From positions 3,596,001-3,660,000 of the forward strand of contig NZ_CP125295.1 in NCBI RefSeq assembly GCF_030412785.1: a stretch of 64,000 bases of DNA, written 5' to 3'. This document shows positions 15,309 to 23,853 of this stretch, one piece after another. Under the pieces are notes generated by a model that saw nothing but the letters and a program-made list of their open reading frames with translations, made no database searches and was not told where the DNA came from. This DNA comes from Paraburkholderia sabiae (GTDB lineage: Bacteria > Pseudomonadota > Gammaproteobacteria > Burkholderiales > Burkholderiaceae). Position numbers and translations under genes: made by a program. Each line of letters starts with the position of its first letter. Within the stretch, counting starts at the first letter, position 1.

Positions 15309-16436
15309 ATGAAGAAGATTCTGATCGCGACGGCAGTGGCTGCCTCGTTCGCCTCGCTCGCCCACGCACAGAGCAGCGTCACGCTGTACGGCACGCTGGA
15401 CGCAGGCATCACCTACACCAGCAACGTCGGCGGCCACTCGCAGTGGGCAGTCGGAAGCGGCTCCGTCGATGAAAACCGCTTCGGCCTGCGCGGCGTCGAA
15501 GACCTCGGCGGCGGCCTGAAGACGATCTTCACGTTGGAGCAAGGCTTCAACCTGAACAACGGTTCGCAGGCGACGGGCGGCAAGATGTTCTCGCGCCAGG
15601 CTTTCGTCGGTCTGTCGAGCCAGGCTGGTACGGTCACGCTCGGCCGTCAGTACGATGCGATGCAAGACTTCGTCTCGCCGCTGTCGGCAACGGGTAGCTG
15701 GGGCGGCACGAACTTCGCGCACATCGGCAACGTGGACCACCTCGACAAGAACAGCGCCGACGCGACGAACAACTCGATCAAGTACACGAGCGCGAACTAC
15801 GCCGGCCTTTCGTTCGGCGGCACGTACGGTTTCTCGAACGACTCGAAGTTCGCGAACAACCGCGCGTACAGCTTCGGCGCTGGTTACGAAAACGCTGGCC
15901 TGCGTATCGGCGCGGGCTATGCGCAGCAGAACAACCCCGGCGGTGCTAACGCTGCGGGCAATGTCGTCGGGGCCTATGATTCCGCTGACTCCGGCATCGC
16001 TGCTCCCGAAGGCCTGACGTTCCGTTCGCGTCAGTTCGGTGCGGGCGCAAGCTACGCGTTCGGCCCGGCTGTTATCGGCCTTGCATGGACGCAAGCTCGC
16101 ATCGACAACGTCACGGGCACGACCGTGTCGGCACATACGAACAACTACGAAGTCAACGCGAAGTACAACCTGACTCCGGCTCTGGGCCTGGGCGCCGCTT
16201 ACACGTACACCAAGGGCGCAGTCAGCGACTTCAACTTCCACGCAAACCAGTTCGGCCTGCAAGGCGACTTCGCGTTGTCCAAGCGCACGGACGTGTACGC
16301 ACAAGGCGTGTACCAGATCACGAGCGCTGCCGACAGCGCCGCTCCCGCTGCCATCATCGACAACGGCAACGTGACGGGTCTGTCGTCGTCGCGCCGCCAG
16401 GCTGTCGCATCGGTGGGTCTGCGTCACCGCTTCTAA
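15309..16436 (+). CDS. Outer-membrane porin, OmpC-like Gram-negative family
   Basis: This 375-residue protein has a Sec signal (MKKILIATAVAASFASLAHA) followed by Q-S-S-V-T-L-Y-G-T-L-D-A-G, the standard start of a Burkholderia 16-strand trimeric porin. Later blocks include N-R-F-G-L-R-G-V-E-D-L-G-G-G and R-Q-A-F-V-G-L-S-S. It ends with a terminal Phe (V-G-L-R-H-R-F), the signal read by the BAM complex. It should form general diffusion pores for small solutes. AAGGAAG lies upstream of the ATG at 15309. Codon use is strongly biased, suggesting high expression. Confidence 0.95.
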   Translation: MKKILIATAVAASFASLAHAQSSVTLYGTLDAGITYTSNVGGHSQWAVGSGSVDENRFGLRGVEDLGGGLKTIFTLEQGFNLNNGSQATGGKMFSRQAFVGLSSQAGTVTLGRQYDAMQDFVSPLSATGSWGGTNFAHIGNVDHLDKNSADATNNSIKYTSANYAGLSFGGTYGFSNDSKFANNRAYSFGAGYENAGLRIGAGYAQQNNPGGANAAGNVVGAYDSADSGIAAPEGLTFRSRQFGAGASYAFGPAVIGLAWTQARIDNVTGTTVSAHTNNYEVNAKYNLTPALGLGAAYTYTKGAVSDFNFHANQFGLQGDFALSKRTDVYAQGVYQITSAADSAAPAAIIDNGNVTGLSSSRRQAVASVGLRHRF

Positions 16437-16450
16437 ACGAACACGACGCG

Positions 16451-16481
16451 CGGCGGATCGATGCGTACGATCGATCCGCCG
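16451..16481. repeat. Perfect 11-base inverted repeat after the porin
   Basis: CGGCGGATCGA (16451-16461) and TCGATCCGCCG (16471-16481) form a stem with a 9-base loop, 14 bases past the porin stop. No T-run follows. It may protect the 3' end of the mRNA or act together with the terminator just downstream. Confidence 0.55.
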
Positions 16482-16510
16482 TAAGCTCGGGCCCGCGAGG
16501 CGACCACGAC

Positions 16511-16545
16511 GCCCGCACGTTCTCCGGAACGTGCGGGCTTTGTCT
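16511..16545 (+). terminator. Intrinsic terminator of the porin gene
   Basis: GCCCGCACGTTC (16511-16522) and GAACGTGCGGGC (16527-16538) form a perfect 12-base stem with a TCCG tetraloop, followed by TTTGTCT. It is a strong hairpin 75 bases past the porin stop. Confidence 0.8.
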
Positions 16546-16580
16546 ATTGAATCGGCAAGAGAACAAGGAAGCGCGACGCA

Positions 16581-17045
16581 TCAAGCCATCCGCTTCAACT
16601 CCTTCTGCAGCCGGTCGAAGTTCTCTTCGTTCGCCTTGACCGCGAACGTCTTCACCTGCGCGCACACGGCAGGCGTCTCGAACAGCATGCGAAACGTGAT
16701 GCGCGTCTGCGCGTCGCTGATTGAATCGAAGGTGGCTGTGACGCGAAAGTACGGCCCGGACACATGATCGAACACGATCCGCTCGGGCGCGACGATCTCG
16801 ACGAACACACTGTGATTTTTATAATCGACGCCATCCGGCCCGTGCATCACGAAGCGCCAGTTGCCGCCGGGACGCAGATCGAATTCGTGGAAGGAATTGG
16901 TGAAGCCCTTGGGGCCCCACCAGTGCGCGAGGTGCGCCGCGTCTGTCCACGCGCTGAAGACGAGATCGCGCGGAAAATCGAACACGCGCGTCGATACGAT
17001 TTGCAGATCCGCGATAGGCGGAGTTGCGTCGCCATCCTCGGACAT
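16581..17045 (-). CDS. SRPBCC/AHSA1-domain protein
   Basis: This 154-residue protein has the START-like AHSA1 pattern: R-V-F-D-F-P-R-D-L-V-F-S-A-W-T-D, L-A-H-W-W-G-P-K-G-F, G-G-N-W-R-F-V-M-H-G and a C-terminal helix rich in K and E. The fold binds hydrophobic ligands. The ATG at 17045 has AAGGAGG about 7 bases upstream. AHSA1 proteins often belong to YCII/ECF regulons, but no ECF42-type box is seen here. Function unknown. Confidence 0.85.
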   Translation of the reverse strand: MSEDGDATPPIADLQIVSTRVFDFPRDLVFSAWTDAAHLAHWWGPKGFTNSFHEFDLRPGGNWRFVMHGPDGVDYKNHSVFVEIVAPERIVFDHVSGPYFRVTATFDSISDAQTRITFRMLFETPAVCAQVKTFAVKANEENFDRLQKELKRMA

Positions 17046-17222
17046 GAGACAGCCTCCTTCGAACAATACGCCGCGTCCGCCCGATGCCGGGCGGACTATT
17101 CAAGCATAGTGCATTGTCGAAGTATCGAACGCATGCGGCGCGCGACGCTCAGGGTAAAACGCGCAATGAATGCGCGATGCCGAACGTTGAAGCGCCTAAG
17201 GTCCGATCAATAGAGGCAAAGA

Positions 17223-18347
17223 TCAGATGGCAACCGACTCCGCCGACGGCTCGATCGGAATCACGCGCCGCGCCGCAGGCGCACCGCACTGCCGCAAGAG
17301 ATCGCGCAGATCGTTGATCACCGGAAAGACTTCGTGATTCCAGTCCGCGCCCTGCGCGTCGTGCGCGGCCTGTTCGAGTTCGACGATCCAGCGATCCTCC
17401 GCGAAGATGCGCTCGGTGAACCACACCAGCAGCGGCCACGCGATGTCGAGCAACGCGCCGATCTTCGGCCGCTTGATCGACAGGAGGCCGAACGTGCGAT
17501 TGGTGCGCTGTTCGCTATCGAGCGGCACATAGCAGATCCACAGGTCCATCACGATCGTCCCGTCCGACGTGCGAATCTTCAGCGTCTGAAACGGATACTG
17601 CGTGCGGATCGTCATCACATCCTTGTGATCTTCCCGCGTGCTGTTGCGGCTCTGCCCGAACACGAGCGCCTCGCCGATCGGCTGCTGGCCCGCTTCGCGC
17701 GCGAACGTGTAGTCCACTTCGACCCAGTCGTCGCCGCGCCGCCGTCCGAGCGAACGTGCGCGCATCTTGCCCATCTGCTTGCGATGCAAAAACTGATGGT
17801 TCATGTCCATCAGGTTTTCGTGCATGAACGAGTAATGGCAAGCCACTTCGCGGCCGAAGCGGCGCGTCTTGTAGGCTTTGTCGGCGACCGAGCCGAGCGG
17901 CGGCAGCGGCATCGTTTCGGCGAGTTCGGCTTTGCCGGGAAACACGAAAATCAGCCCTTCCGATTCGCGGCACGGATACGCGCGCACACCGTTCGGCAGG
18001 CGTTCACGGCCCAGATACGGCACGTCGATGCATTTGCCCGAGCAGTCGTAGGTCCAGCCGTGATAGCCGCAGCGGATCGCCTCGCCGTCCACCACGCCGC
18101 CGCTCAGCGGAACCTGTCGATGCGCGCAGCGATCCTCCAGCGCGATCACCTTGCCCGATTCCGTACGCGCCAGCACGATCGGCTCGCCAGCGAAACGCAC
18201 GGCGTGCGTCTTGCCGCGCTTCACTTCGCGCGACCAGGCGAGCGGATACCAGTGATCGGGATGGATGTCGACGCGACGCAGATCGCGCACGGCGGGTTTG
18301 TTAGTGTTATCGACGGAACTGCTGTCCAACGGAGCGACTACATGCAT
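17223..18347 (-). CDS. Rieske non-heme iron oxygenase, large subunit
   Basis: This 374-residue protein carries the Rieske [2Fe-2S] motif C74-x-H76...C93-x-x-H96 (D-R-C-A-H-R and R-C-G-Y-H-G-W). Its C-terminal catalytic domain has the mononuclear-iron region H-E-N-L-M-D-M-N-H-Q-F-L-H (about residues 178-190). It resembles the vanillate demethylase / Pseudomonas-type aromatic ring-hydroxylating group; the substrate is unknown. A reductase partner is not encoded nearby. The ATG at 18347 has GGAGG 8 bases upstream. It stands alone on the minus strand. Confidence 0.9.
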   Translation of the reverse strand: MHVVAPLDSSSVDNTNKPAVRDLRRVDIHPDHWYPLAWSREVKRGKTHAVRFAGEPIVLARTESGKVIALEDRCAHRQVPLSGGVVDGEAIRCGYHGWTYDCSGKCIDVPYLGRERLPNGVRAYPCRESEGLIFVFPGKAELAETMPLPPLGSVADKAYKTRRFGREVACHYSFMHENLMDMNHQFLHRKQMGKMRARSLGRRRGDDWVEVDYTFAREAGQQPIGEALVFGQSRNSTREDHKDVMTIRTQYPFQTLKIRTSDGTIVMDLWICYVPLDSEQRTNRTFGLLSIKRPKIGALLDIAWPLLVWFTERIFAEDRWIVELEQAAHDAQGADWNHEVFPVINDLRDLLRQCGAPAARRVIPIEPSAESVAI

Positions 18348-18519
18348 GAACGAGGCCTCCCGGTACAACGGTCGGCTGGTCGCGGGGACCGAGCCGGTGT
18401 GATAGTTGGTAATCCGATGTCCCGCCCAGTCTACTAGAAGTCGCCGCCGAGAATCATGAGGGCTGACCGCAGGTAGTGTGCCGGTAGAGCTTACCGACCT
18501 GCCCCGGCCCTTCGCTGCC

Positions 18520-18556
18520 GCGCCAAAAACAAAAGCGGCGCCGAAGCGCCGCCTTT
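18520..18556 (-). terminator. Intrinsic terminator after the glycosyltransferase
   Basis: Read on the minus strand, GCGGCGC and GCGCCGC pair (18535-18541 with 18546-18552, loop CGAA on the plus strand), followed by TTTTGTTTTT. It lies about 90 bases beyond the glycosyltransferase stop. Confidence 0.65.
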
Positions 18557-18641
18557 GCGGTTCGTTGCAATCGCAACGCTCAAATTGCGCTCAACGACGT
18601 CATATCACGCTGATATGAGCGCCCATATGCGCGAACGACGC

Positions 18642-20183
18642 TCAACGCGTCGCCTGCGTCGCGCCGACCAGACCCGCGCGATGCTGTTTGCCCCACGTCT
18701 TGCCGCCGCGCAAAAATTGCAGCCAGCCGAGCGCCGCGCCCGTGTGGCGCAGCAACTGGAACGTGAACGGCTCGGCGATCGCGGCGGCCACGGCCATCGG
18801 CAGACTCGTGCCGCGCGTGAGCCCCGTCCAGCGGCGATACAGATGGATGCTCCACACGTAGAACGCGAGGTCGATCGCCGTCTTGAGCCCGATCACGCTG
18901 AAAATCGACACGACGATCGTCCCATGACCGCCGAACACGAAGCCCAGCAGCAGCGCGAACGCGGTCAGGCCGTAGATGGGCTGCATCGTGTCGAACGCCT
19001 TGACGGGCAGCATCAGACGGCCGAGCGTGCCGTAGCGCGCGTTGCCCGTCATGTCGCGATTCCAGTACTGCGTCTGCAGGAAGCCCGCGAACCAGCGGCG
19101 GCGCTGGCGCAGGAACGCGCCGAGCGTCGCGGGCGCTTCCGTCTGCGCATGTGCGTCGCCGACCACCCGGACTTCCCAGCCCAGATCGCGATCGACGGAA
19201 TAGCGCCGCAGCCGGTGAATCAGTTCGTAATCTTCGACGAGGCATTGCCCATCGAACCCGCCGACGGCAACCAGCGCCTTGCGCTGAAACGACGCAAACG
19301 CGCCCGACACCAGCAGCAGGCTGTCGGCCCGCATCCACGCGAAACGCGCGATGAAGTTGCGCATGTATTCGTAGGTCTGGAACCACTGGAACACGCGTCC
19401 GCTCGCCGTGCGATCGCAGACGGGCACGAGGATGCCCGTCGCCGCGACCAGCTTCGGCGATTGCGCGAAGGCCGCGCGCATCGCCAGCGTCGCGTCGTCG
19501 GCGAGCAGCGTGTCGGCGTCGACGGTCATGACCGTTTCCGTCGTCATCACTTCGATCGCGGCGTTCAGCGCGGGCGCTTTCCCGCCATGCGGCACGCGCA
19601 GCCAGTACAGATTCGGATAGCGGCTGCTGGGTGCGCTCAGTTCGCCCGGCACCGGCTCGACGAGGCCGAAGCGGCGCGTCAGCAGATCGCGCGTGCCGTC
19701 GGTGGAACCGTCGTCGGCAATCACGATCTGCGCCGGGCCATGCGTCTGCCGCAGCAGCGCGGCGAGCGTCACGGGCAGCACGCCCGCCTCGTTGTGCGCG
19801 GCGACGATCACGCCCATCGACGGCAGGTCCGCGGCGTCGGCGGAACGGTGCGCGGGTAGCGAGCGGCGAATCAGCGGCAAGGTCTTCACCGTCACGAACG
19901 CGAGCAGCAGCGTGTCGTAAAGCACGTAAGCGATGCCCGTCGACCACGCGAGCGCGCCATGCAGAAAGAACGCACGCGCGAACAGCAGCAGCCACAGCGC
20001 GGTCACGCTGCCGTGAATCACGGCGCTCTGCCACGTCCCCTTGCGCGGGTTGATGCGCGGCGACGCAGCGGCGAGCGCTTCGCGCAGCGACAGCTTCGGA
20101 CGCGAGCCCGCTGCATTCGACGGCTCGCCGGCCAATGCAGGGTTTATCAGCGTGACGTCTTCGTCGATCACATCGATGTCCAT
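18642..20183 (-). CDS. Membrane GT2 processive glycosyltransferase
   Basis: This 513-residue protein has N-terminal membrane helices (about residues 53-105). A GT2 domain follows with A-A-H-N-E, D-D-G-S-T-D-G-T, D-A-D-T, V-E-D-Y-E and R-Q-R-R-R-W-F, the D,D,D,QxxRW set of polymer-forming glycosyltransferases such as cellulose, hyaluronan or PNAG synthases. Further membrane helices complete the C-terminus. Its start overlaps the cytochrome b561 stop as TGATG, so the two are translated together; a GTG at 20186 is an alternative start. The sugar polymer is unknown, and no BcsB/PgaA-type partners are next to it. Confidence 0.88.
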   Translation of the reverse strand: MDIDVIDEDVTLINPALAGEPSNAAGSRPKLSLREALAAASPRINPRKGTWQSAVIHGSVTALWLLLFARAFFLHGALAWSTGIAYVLYDTLLLAFVTVKTLPLIRRSLPAHRSADAADLPSMGVIVAAHNEAGVLPVTLAALLRQTHGPAQIVIADDGSTDGTRDLLTRRFGLVEPVPGELSAPSSRYPNLYWLRVPHGGKAPALNAAIEVMTTETVMTVDADTLLADDATLAMRAAFAQSPKLVAATGILVPVCDRTASGRVFQWFQTYEYMRNFIARFAWMRADSLLLVSGAFASFQRKALVAVGGFDGQCLVEDYELIHRLRRYSVDRDLGWEVRVVGDAHAQTEAPATLGAFLRQRRRWFAGFLQTQYWNRDMTGNARYGTLGRLMLPVKAFDTMQPIYGLTAFALLLGFVFGGHGTIVVSIFSVIGLKTAIDLAFYVWSIHLYRRWTGLTRGTSLPMAVAAAIAEPFTFQLLRHTGAALGWLQFLRGGKTWGKQHRAGLVGATQATR

Positions 20184-20803
20184 CACGGCACCATCCGCTT
20201 GATGACGGAATGACGGTCGAGCAGCTCATGCTTCAGCGCGCCGCCGATATGCATCGCCAGCAGCGCATATAGCGCGTAGCCGAGATACGTGTGCAACATG
20301 CCGAACCGGTCGTGCAGCGGCTCTTTCACGGCGGGATCGAGATTCATGATCAGGCCGATGCGCGGAAACGGGATCACGCCGAACAGATGCATCGGATGCG
20401 TCGCGGCTGCCTTCCATGCGGAGTCGTGCATCCAGCCCGACAGCGGCAGCGCGATCATCAGGAAGTACAGCAGGAAATGCGCGACATGCGCGGCCATCCG
20501 TTCCCACGACGGAAACTCGCGCGGCAGCGGCGGCGGCCGGTGCGACGCGCGCCACAGCACGCGCAGCAGCGCGAGACCGAGCACCGTGATGCCGATCGAC
20601 TTGTGCGTATCGATGACGGGGCGCACCCAGTCGTCAGGCAACGAATCGGCGGAAAGGCCGAGAACCACGTTCACGATGATCAGCACGGCGATCAGCCAGT
20701 GCAGGATCATCGCCGTGCGGGTGTAGCGGGACGCATGCGCCGGCGCGGAAAGCGCGTCGATGCCGTCGCGCGCGGCCGTGCGGGATGTTGTCGATGTGTT
20801 CAT
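20183..20803 (-). CDS. Cytochrome b561 family membrane protein
   Basis: This 206-residue protein has four membrane helices. Its heme-ligand histidines sit in M-I-L-H-W-L, D-T-H-K-S-I-G, V-A-H-F-L-L-Y and the late M-L-H-T-Y-L-G-Y-A-L. This is the bacterial CybB-like b561 family, which moves electrons between ubiquinol and periplasmic or membrane partners and can use superoxide. The ATG at 20803 follows a long alternative N-terminal extension that lacks a ribosome site. It is coupled to the glycosyltransferase gene by TGATG. Confidence 0.88.
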   Translation of the reverse strand: MNTSTTSRTAARDGIDALSAPAHASRYTRTAMILHWLIAVLIIVNVVLGLSADSLPDDWVRPVIDTHKSIGITVLGLALLRVLWRASHRPPPLPREFPSWERMAAHVAHFLLYFLMIALPLSGWMHDSAWKAAATHPMHLFGVIPFPRIGLIMNLDPAVKEPLHDRFGMLHTYLGYALYALLAMHIGGALKHELLDRHSVIKRMVP

Positions 20804-21020
20804 GAGCCGTTCTGGTTGGAAATCGGTAGGGGCGGCGAAAGCAATGTGCAAGCGGGCGGACTGCTGTCGCGCGCTGCTGTCGCGCGCTTCTGTCACGCAT
20901 TGCTATCGTCTTATCAACAGAACGCCCGATCCCGCCGCTTTATTCCTTCAACGTGCGAGCCGCGGGTTTCCGTCGCGTTACCGTTCGTTGCACGCGGCCG
21001 CCGATGGTTCCGGCCGTCCG

Positions 21021-21935
21021 TCATGCGAACTGGTCGATCCCCTGCACCAGCCGTTTGGCGAGACGCGGCTCGCGCAACTGGTCGAGCCACCATTTCAGTG
21101 CGCGGCCTTCCTGATCGCCGCGCCACGCCACGTACAGCACGTTGGGTTCGCGCGGATCGGCGGTGTCTTTTTCGACGAGTTCGCCGCGCTTGAGCAACGA
21201 AGCGACGCGCTGACGCGGCAGCCAGCCGACGCCGAGCCCGTCGCGCTGCGCGAGGATTTTCGCACGCATGCTGGGCACCGCGAGCGAAGTCTGTCCGCCG
21301 AGCAGCCCGTAAGCGCGTCCGCTCGCTCGCGACGAATCGGCGACGACGATACCGCGCTGCTTCGCGATCTGCTCGCGCCGCAGCGGTTCCTTGATGCTCG
21401 CGAGCGCGTGACGCGGCGAAATCGCGAACACCCAGTCGACCACGCCCAGTTCGAACCAGCGCAGGCCGGGAATGGCGGGCGGCTCGTTGGTCGCGCCGAC
21501 GATCACGTCCGCGCGGCCGTCGCGCAACGCTTCCCACGTGCCGCCGAGCACTTCCGTCGTCACACGCAGCTTGACGCCCGATTGCAGCGCGTCGAACGCG
21601 TGGACGACGGGCATGAAGGTTTCGAACTCGAGCAGTTCGTCGGTGACGATCCACAGGCGGTCTTCCCAACCGCTCGCGATCTGCCGCACGCGCTGCGTCA
21701 TGCGCGACACGTCCTGCATCAGCCGCGCGGCCTCGTCGGCGAGCAGCTGGCCGGCGGGCGTCAGCTGCAGCCGATAGCGACGGCGGTCGAACAGCAGTGC
21801 GTCGAAACGTGTTTCGAGCTGGCGCGCCGCGTGCGATACCGTCGACGGAGCCTTGCCGAGTCGCGCCGCCGCGCGCGACAAGCTGCCGCTTTCGCGTATC
21901 GCTTCGAGCAGGGCAAGCTCGTCGTCGGTCAACAT
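21021..21935 (-). CDS. LysR-type regulator, YhaJ-like
   Basis: This 304-residue protein has the LysR helix-turn-helix (L-L-E-A-I-R-E-S-G-S-L-S-R-A-A-A-R-L-G, T-V-S-H-A-A-R-Q-L-E) and an effector domain with A-S-G-W-E-D-R-L-W-I-V-T-D-E-L-L. That A-x-G-W-E...I-V-T motif resembles E. coli YhaJ, which reacts to quinone/aromatic compounds and neighbours a glutathionyl-hydroquinone reductase gene. Here it is divergent from such a gene, in agreement. The ATG at 21935 is preferred to the longer start at 22001. Confidence 0.85.
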   Translation of the reverse strand: MLTDDELALLEAIRESGSLSRAAARLGKAPSTVSHAARQLETRFDALLFDRRRYRLQLTPAGQLLADEAARLMQDVSRMTQRVRQIASGWEDRLWIVTDELLEFETFMPVVHAFDALQSGVKLRVTTEVLGGTWEALRDGRADVIVGATNEPPAIPGLRWFELGVVDWVFAISPRHALASIKEPLRREQIAKQRGIVVADSSRASGRAYGLLGGQTSLAVPSMRAKILAQRDGLGVGWLPRQRVASLLKRGELVEKDTADPREPNVLYVAWRGDQEGRALKWWLDQLREPRLAKRLVQGIDQFA

Positions 21936-22089
21936 GTTCGAACCTGTCGAATGAGATGAACGGGAAAATCGTACGGCAAAACACGGACGGCGGTCCATCA
22001 TAGGGTCTTCTGCCGATGTTCCGCCCCGCGGCTAACATCGCCCGACGAGCTGCGACTCGCGCCACGCAAAGGAAACAAGGAGCATCAAC

Positions 22090-23070
22090 ATGGGATTGCT
22101 AGTCGACGGTCAATGGCAGGACAAGTGGTACGACACGGCATCGACGGGCGGCCGCTTCGTGCGCACGGACGCCGTCTTCCGCAACTGGGTCACGCCCGAC
22201 GGCGAAGCCGGGCCGACCGGCCGCGACGGTTTCGAAGCCGAAGCGGGACGCTATCACCTGTATGTGAGCCTCGCGTGTCCGTGGGCGCATCGCGCGCTGA
22301 TCGTGCGCGCGCTGAAGGGGCTGGAGGACATGATCAGCGTGTCCGTCGTGCACTGGCTGATGCTCGGCGACGGCTGGACGTTCGCCGACGGTCCCGGCGT
22401 CGTGCCCGACTCGCTCAATCACGCGAAATTTCTGCGCGACGTGTATGTTGCCGCCGACCCGCACTACAGCGGCCGCGTGACGGTGCCGATTCTTTGGGAC
22501 AAGCATCAGCGGACGATCGTGAGCAACGAGTCGTCGGAAATCATCCGCATGCTGAACTCGGCGTTCGACGAACTCGGCGCGGAACCGGGCGACTTCTATC
22601 CGCCGCCGCTGCGCGCCGAGATCGACGCGATCAACGCGCGCGTCTACGACACGGTCAACAACGGCGTCTACAAGGCAGGATTCGCGACGACGCAGGCAGC
22701 GTACGAAGAGGCCGTCGCGCCTTTGTTCGAGACGCTCGACTGGCTCGACCAGAAGCTCTCGAAGCAGCGCTTTCTGACGGGCAACCGTTTGACGGAAGCG
22801 GACATCCGCCTTTTCACGACGCTGATCCGTTTCGATGCCGTGTACTTCGGACACTTCAAGTGCAATCTGCGGCGCATCTCGGACTATCCGAATCTGTCCG
22901 CTTATACGCGCGATATCTATCAGCATCGCGGCGTGGCCGCGACGGTGAATTTCGGGCACATCAAGCGGCATTACTACGTGAGCCATCGGTCGGTGAATCC
23001 GACGGGCATCGTGCCGCTCGGTCCTGTGCAGGATTTCAACGCGCCGCACGATCGCGCTCGGTTTGCGTGA
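22090..23070 (+). CDS. yqjG: Glutathionyl-hydroquinone reductase (GST Xi/omega-like)
   Basis: This 326-residue protein has the catalytic motif A-C-P-W-A-H-R-A (Cys near residue 60), S-N-E-S-S-E-I-I-R and T-E-A-D-I-R-L-F-T-T-L-I-R-F-D. These define the Xi-class GS-hydroquinone reductases (YqjG/PcpF). The enzyme uses glutathione to reduce glutathionyl-hydroquinones back to hydroquinones in the cytoplasm. AAGGAGC precedes the ATG. The divergent YhaJ-like LysR gene is the likely regulator. Confidence 0.93.
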   Translation: MGLLVDGQWQDKWYDTASTGGRFVRTDAVFRNWVTPDGEAGPTGRDGFEAEAGRYHLYVSLACPWAHRALIVRALKGLEDMISVSVVHWLMLGDGWTFADGPGVVPDSLNHAKFLRDVYVAADPHYSGRVTVPILWDKHQRTIVSNESSEIIRMLNSAFDELGAEPGDFYPPPLRAEIDAINARVYDTVNNGVYKAGFATTQAAYEEAVAPLFETLDWLDQKLSKQRFLTGNRLTEADIRLFTTLIRFDAVYFGHFKCNLRRISDYPNLSAYTRDIYQHRGVAATVNFGHIKRHYYVSHRSVNPTGIVPLGPVQDFNAPHDRARFA

Positions 23071-23143
23071 CGCGCTGCGAAAGCGCGGTGCGTGCGTTGC
23101 GCTAGACTGTCCGCGAACGTCGTTTGAATCGCAGGAGACTCAC

Positions 23144-23434
23144 ATGCTACGCAAGACACGCACCGCATCCCAGCTACAGGACGAAGTGAACCGGCGCATT
23201 CATCGCGCGCCGGAAGTGGTCGAGGATGGCGTGAAGATTCGCGTGCCGCGTCCGCAAATGCAGGAGCCGGACGTGAACGGCTGCAACTGGACGATGAAGC
23301 ATTTCGGCAATGCGATCGGCTTCGAGCGCACCGTGAACGACGTGCTCAAGGCCGTGCAGAAGGAATACAACCTGTCGGAATCGGACGATACGAAAGACTT
23401 GAACAGCCTGTTCGGCGATTTCCCGAAGAGCTGA
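23144..23434 (+). CDS. Conserved hypothetical protein, 96 residues
   Basis: It begins MLRKTRTASQLQDEVNRRIH and contains R-V-P-R-P, a central N-G-C-N-W-T-M-K and a C-terminal acidic tail ending in L-F-G-D-F-P-K-S. AGGAG lies 7 bases before the ATG. It has no signal peptide or membrane helix. I do not recognise a named family. It lies between the hydroquinone reductase and a convergent thioredoxin-like gene (9-base gap). Confidence 0.7.
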   Translation: MLRKTRTASQLQDEVNRRIHRAPEVVEDGVKIRVPRPQMQEPDVNGCNWTMKHFGNAIGFERTVNDVLKAVQKEYNLSESDDTKDLNSLFGDFPKS

Positions 23435-23443
23435 CGCCTACGC

Positions 23444-23767
23444 TTACGCGACGGCAGCAAACGCCTCTTCGATCTGCGCGGCGTCCGTCGGCCGCACGAC
23501 ACGCGCCACTTCGACGCCGTCGCGCATGAAGATCAGCGTCGGCCAGAGCTTGACCTTGAACGAGCGCCCGAGCGGCCGGCCCGGTCCGTCTTCGATCTTC
23601 AGATGACGCGTGCCCGGATGCTGGCCGAACGCCTTGCCGATCACCGGCTGCGCGCCCTGGCAGTAGCCGCACCAGTCGGTGCCGAATTCGACGACGGTCA
23701 CACCCGCCATGGCGTCGACATCCGCGCGGCTCGGCGCAGTCTTCGAGTATTGGTTCGCGGTAGTCAT
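23444..23767 (-). CDS. Thioredoxin-family protein
   Basis: This 107-residue protein has F-G-T-D-W-C-G-Y-C-Q, a CGYC redox site, and the cis-proline loop L-W-P-T-L-I-F-M-R-D-G. It has no signal peptide, so it should act in the cytoplasm as a disulfide reductase. Its active site differs from the usual CGPC, which suggests a different redox potential. GGAG lies 4 bases before the ATG. It is 86 bases downstream of the DAHP synthase gene on the same strand and may share its transcript. Confidence 0.88.
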   Translation of the reverse strand: MTTANQYSKTAPSRADVDAMAGVTVVEFGTDWCGYCQGAQPVIGKAFGQHPGTRHLKIEDGPGRPLGRSFKVKLWPTLIFMRDGVEVARVVRPTDAAQIEEAFAAVA

Positions 23768-23853
23768 ATCTCTCCATGTGCCGGACAACGCGGCGCGCGA
23801 CTTGTGATGCGCCATGTTGCCCGTGATCGAAGAAACGCGCCGACGCCCTGCTC

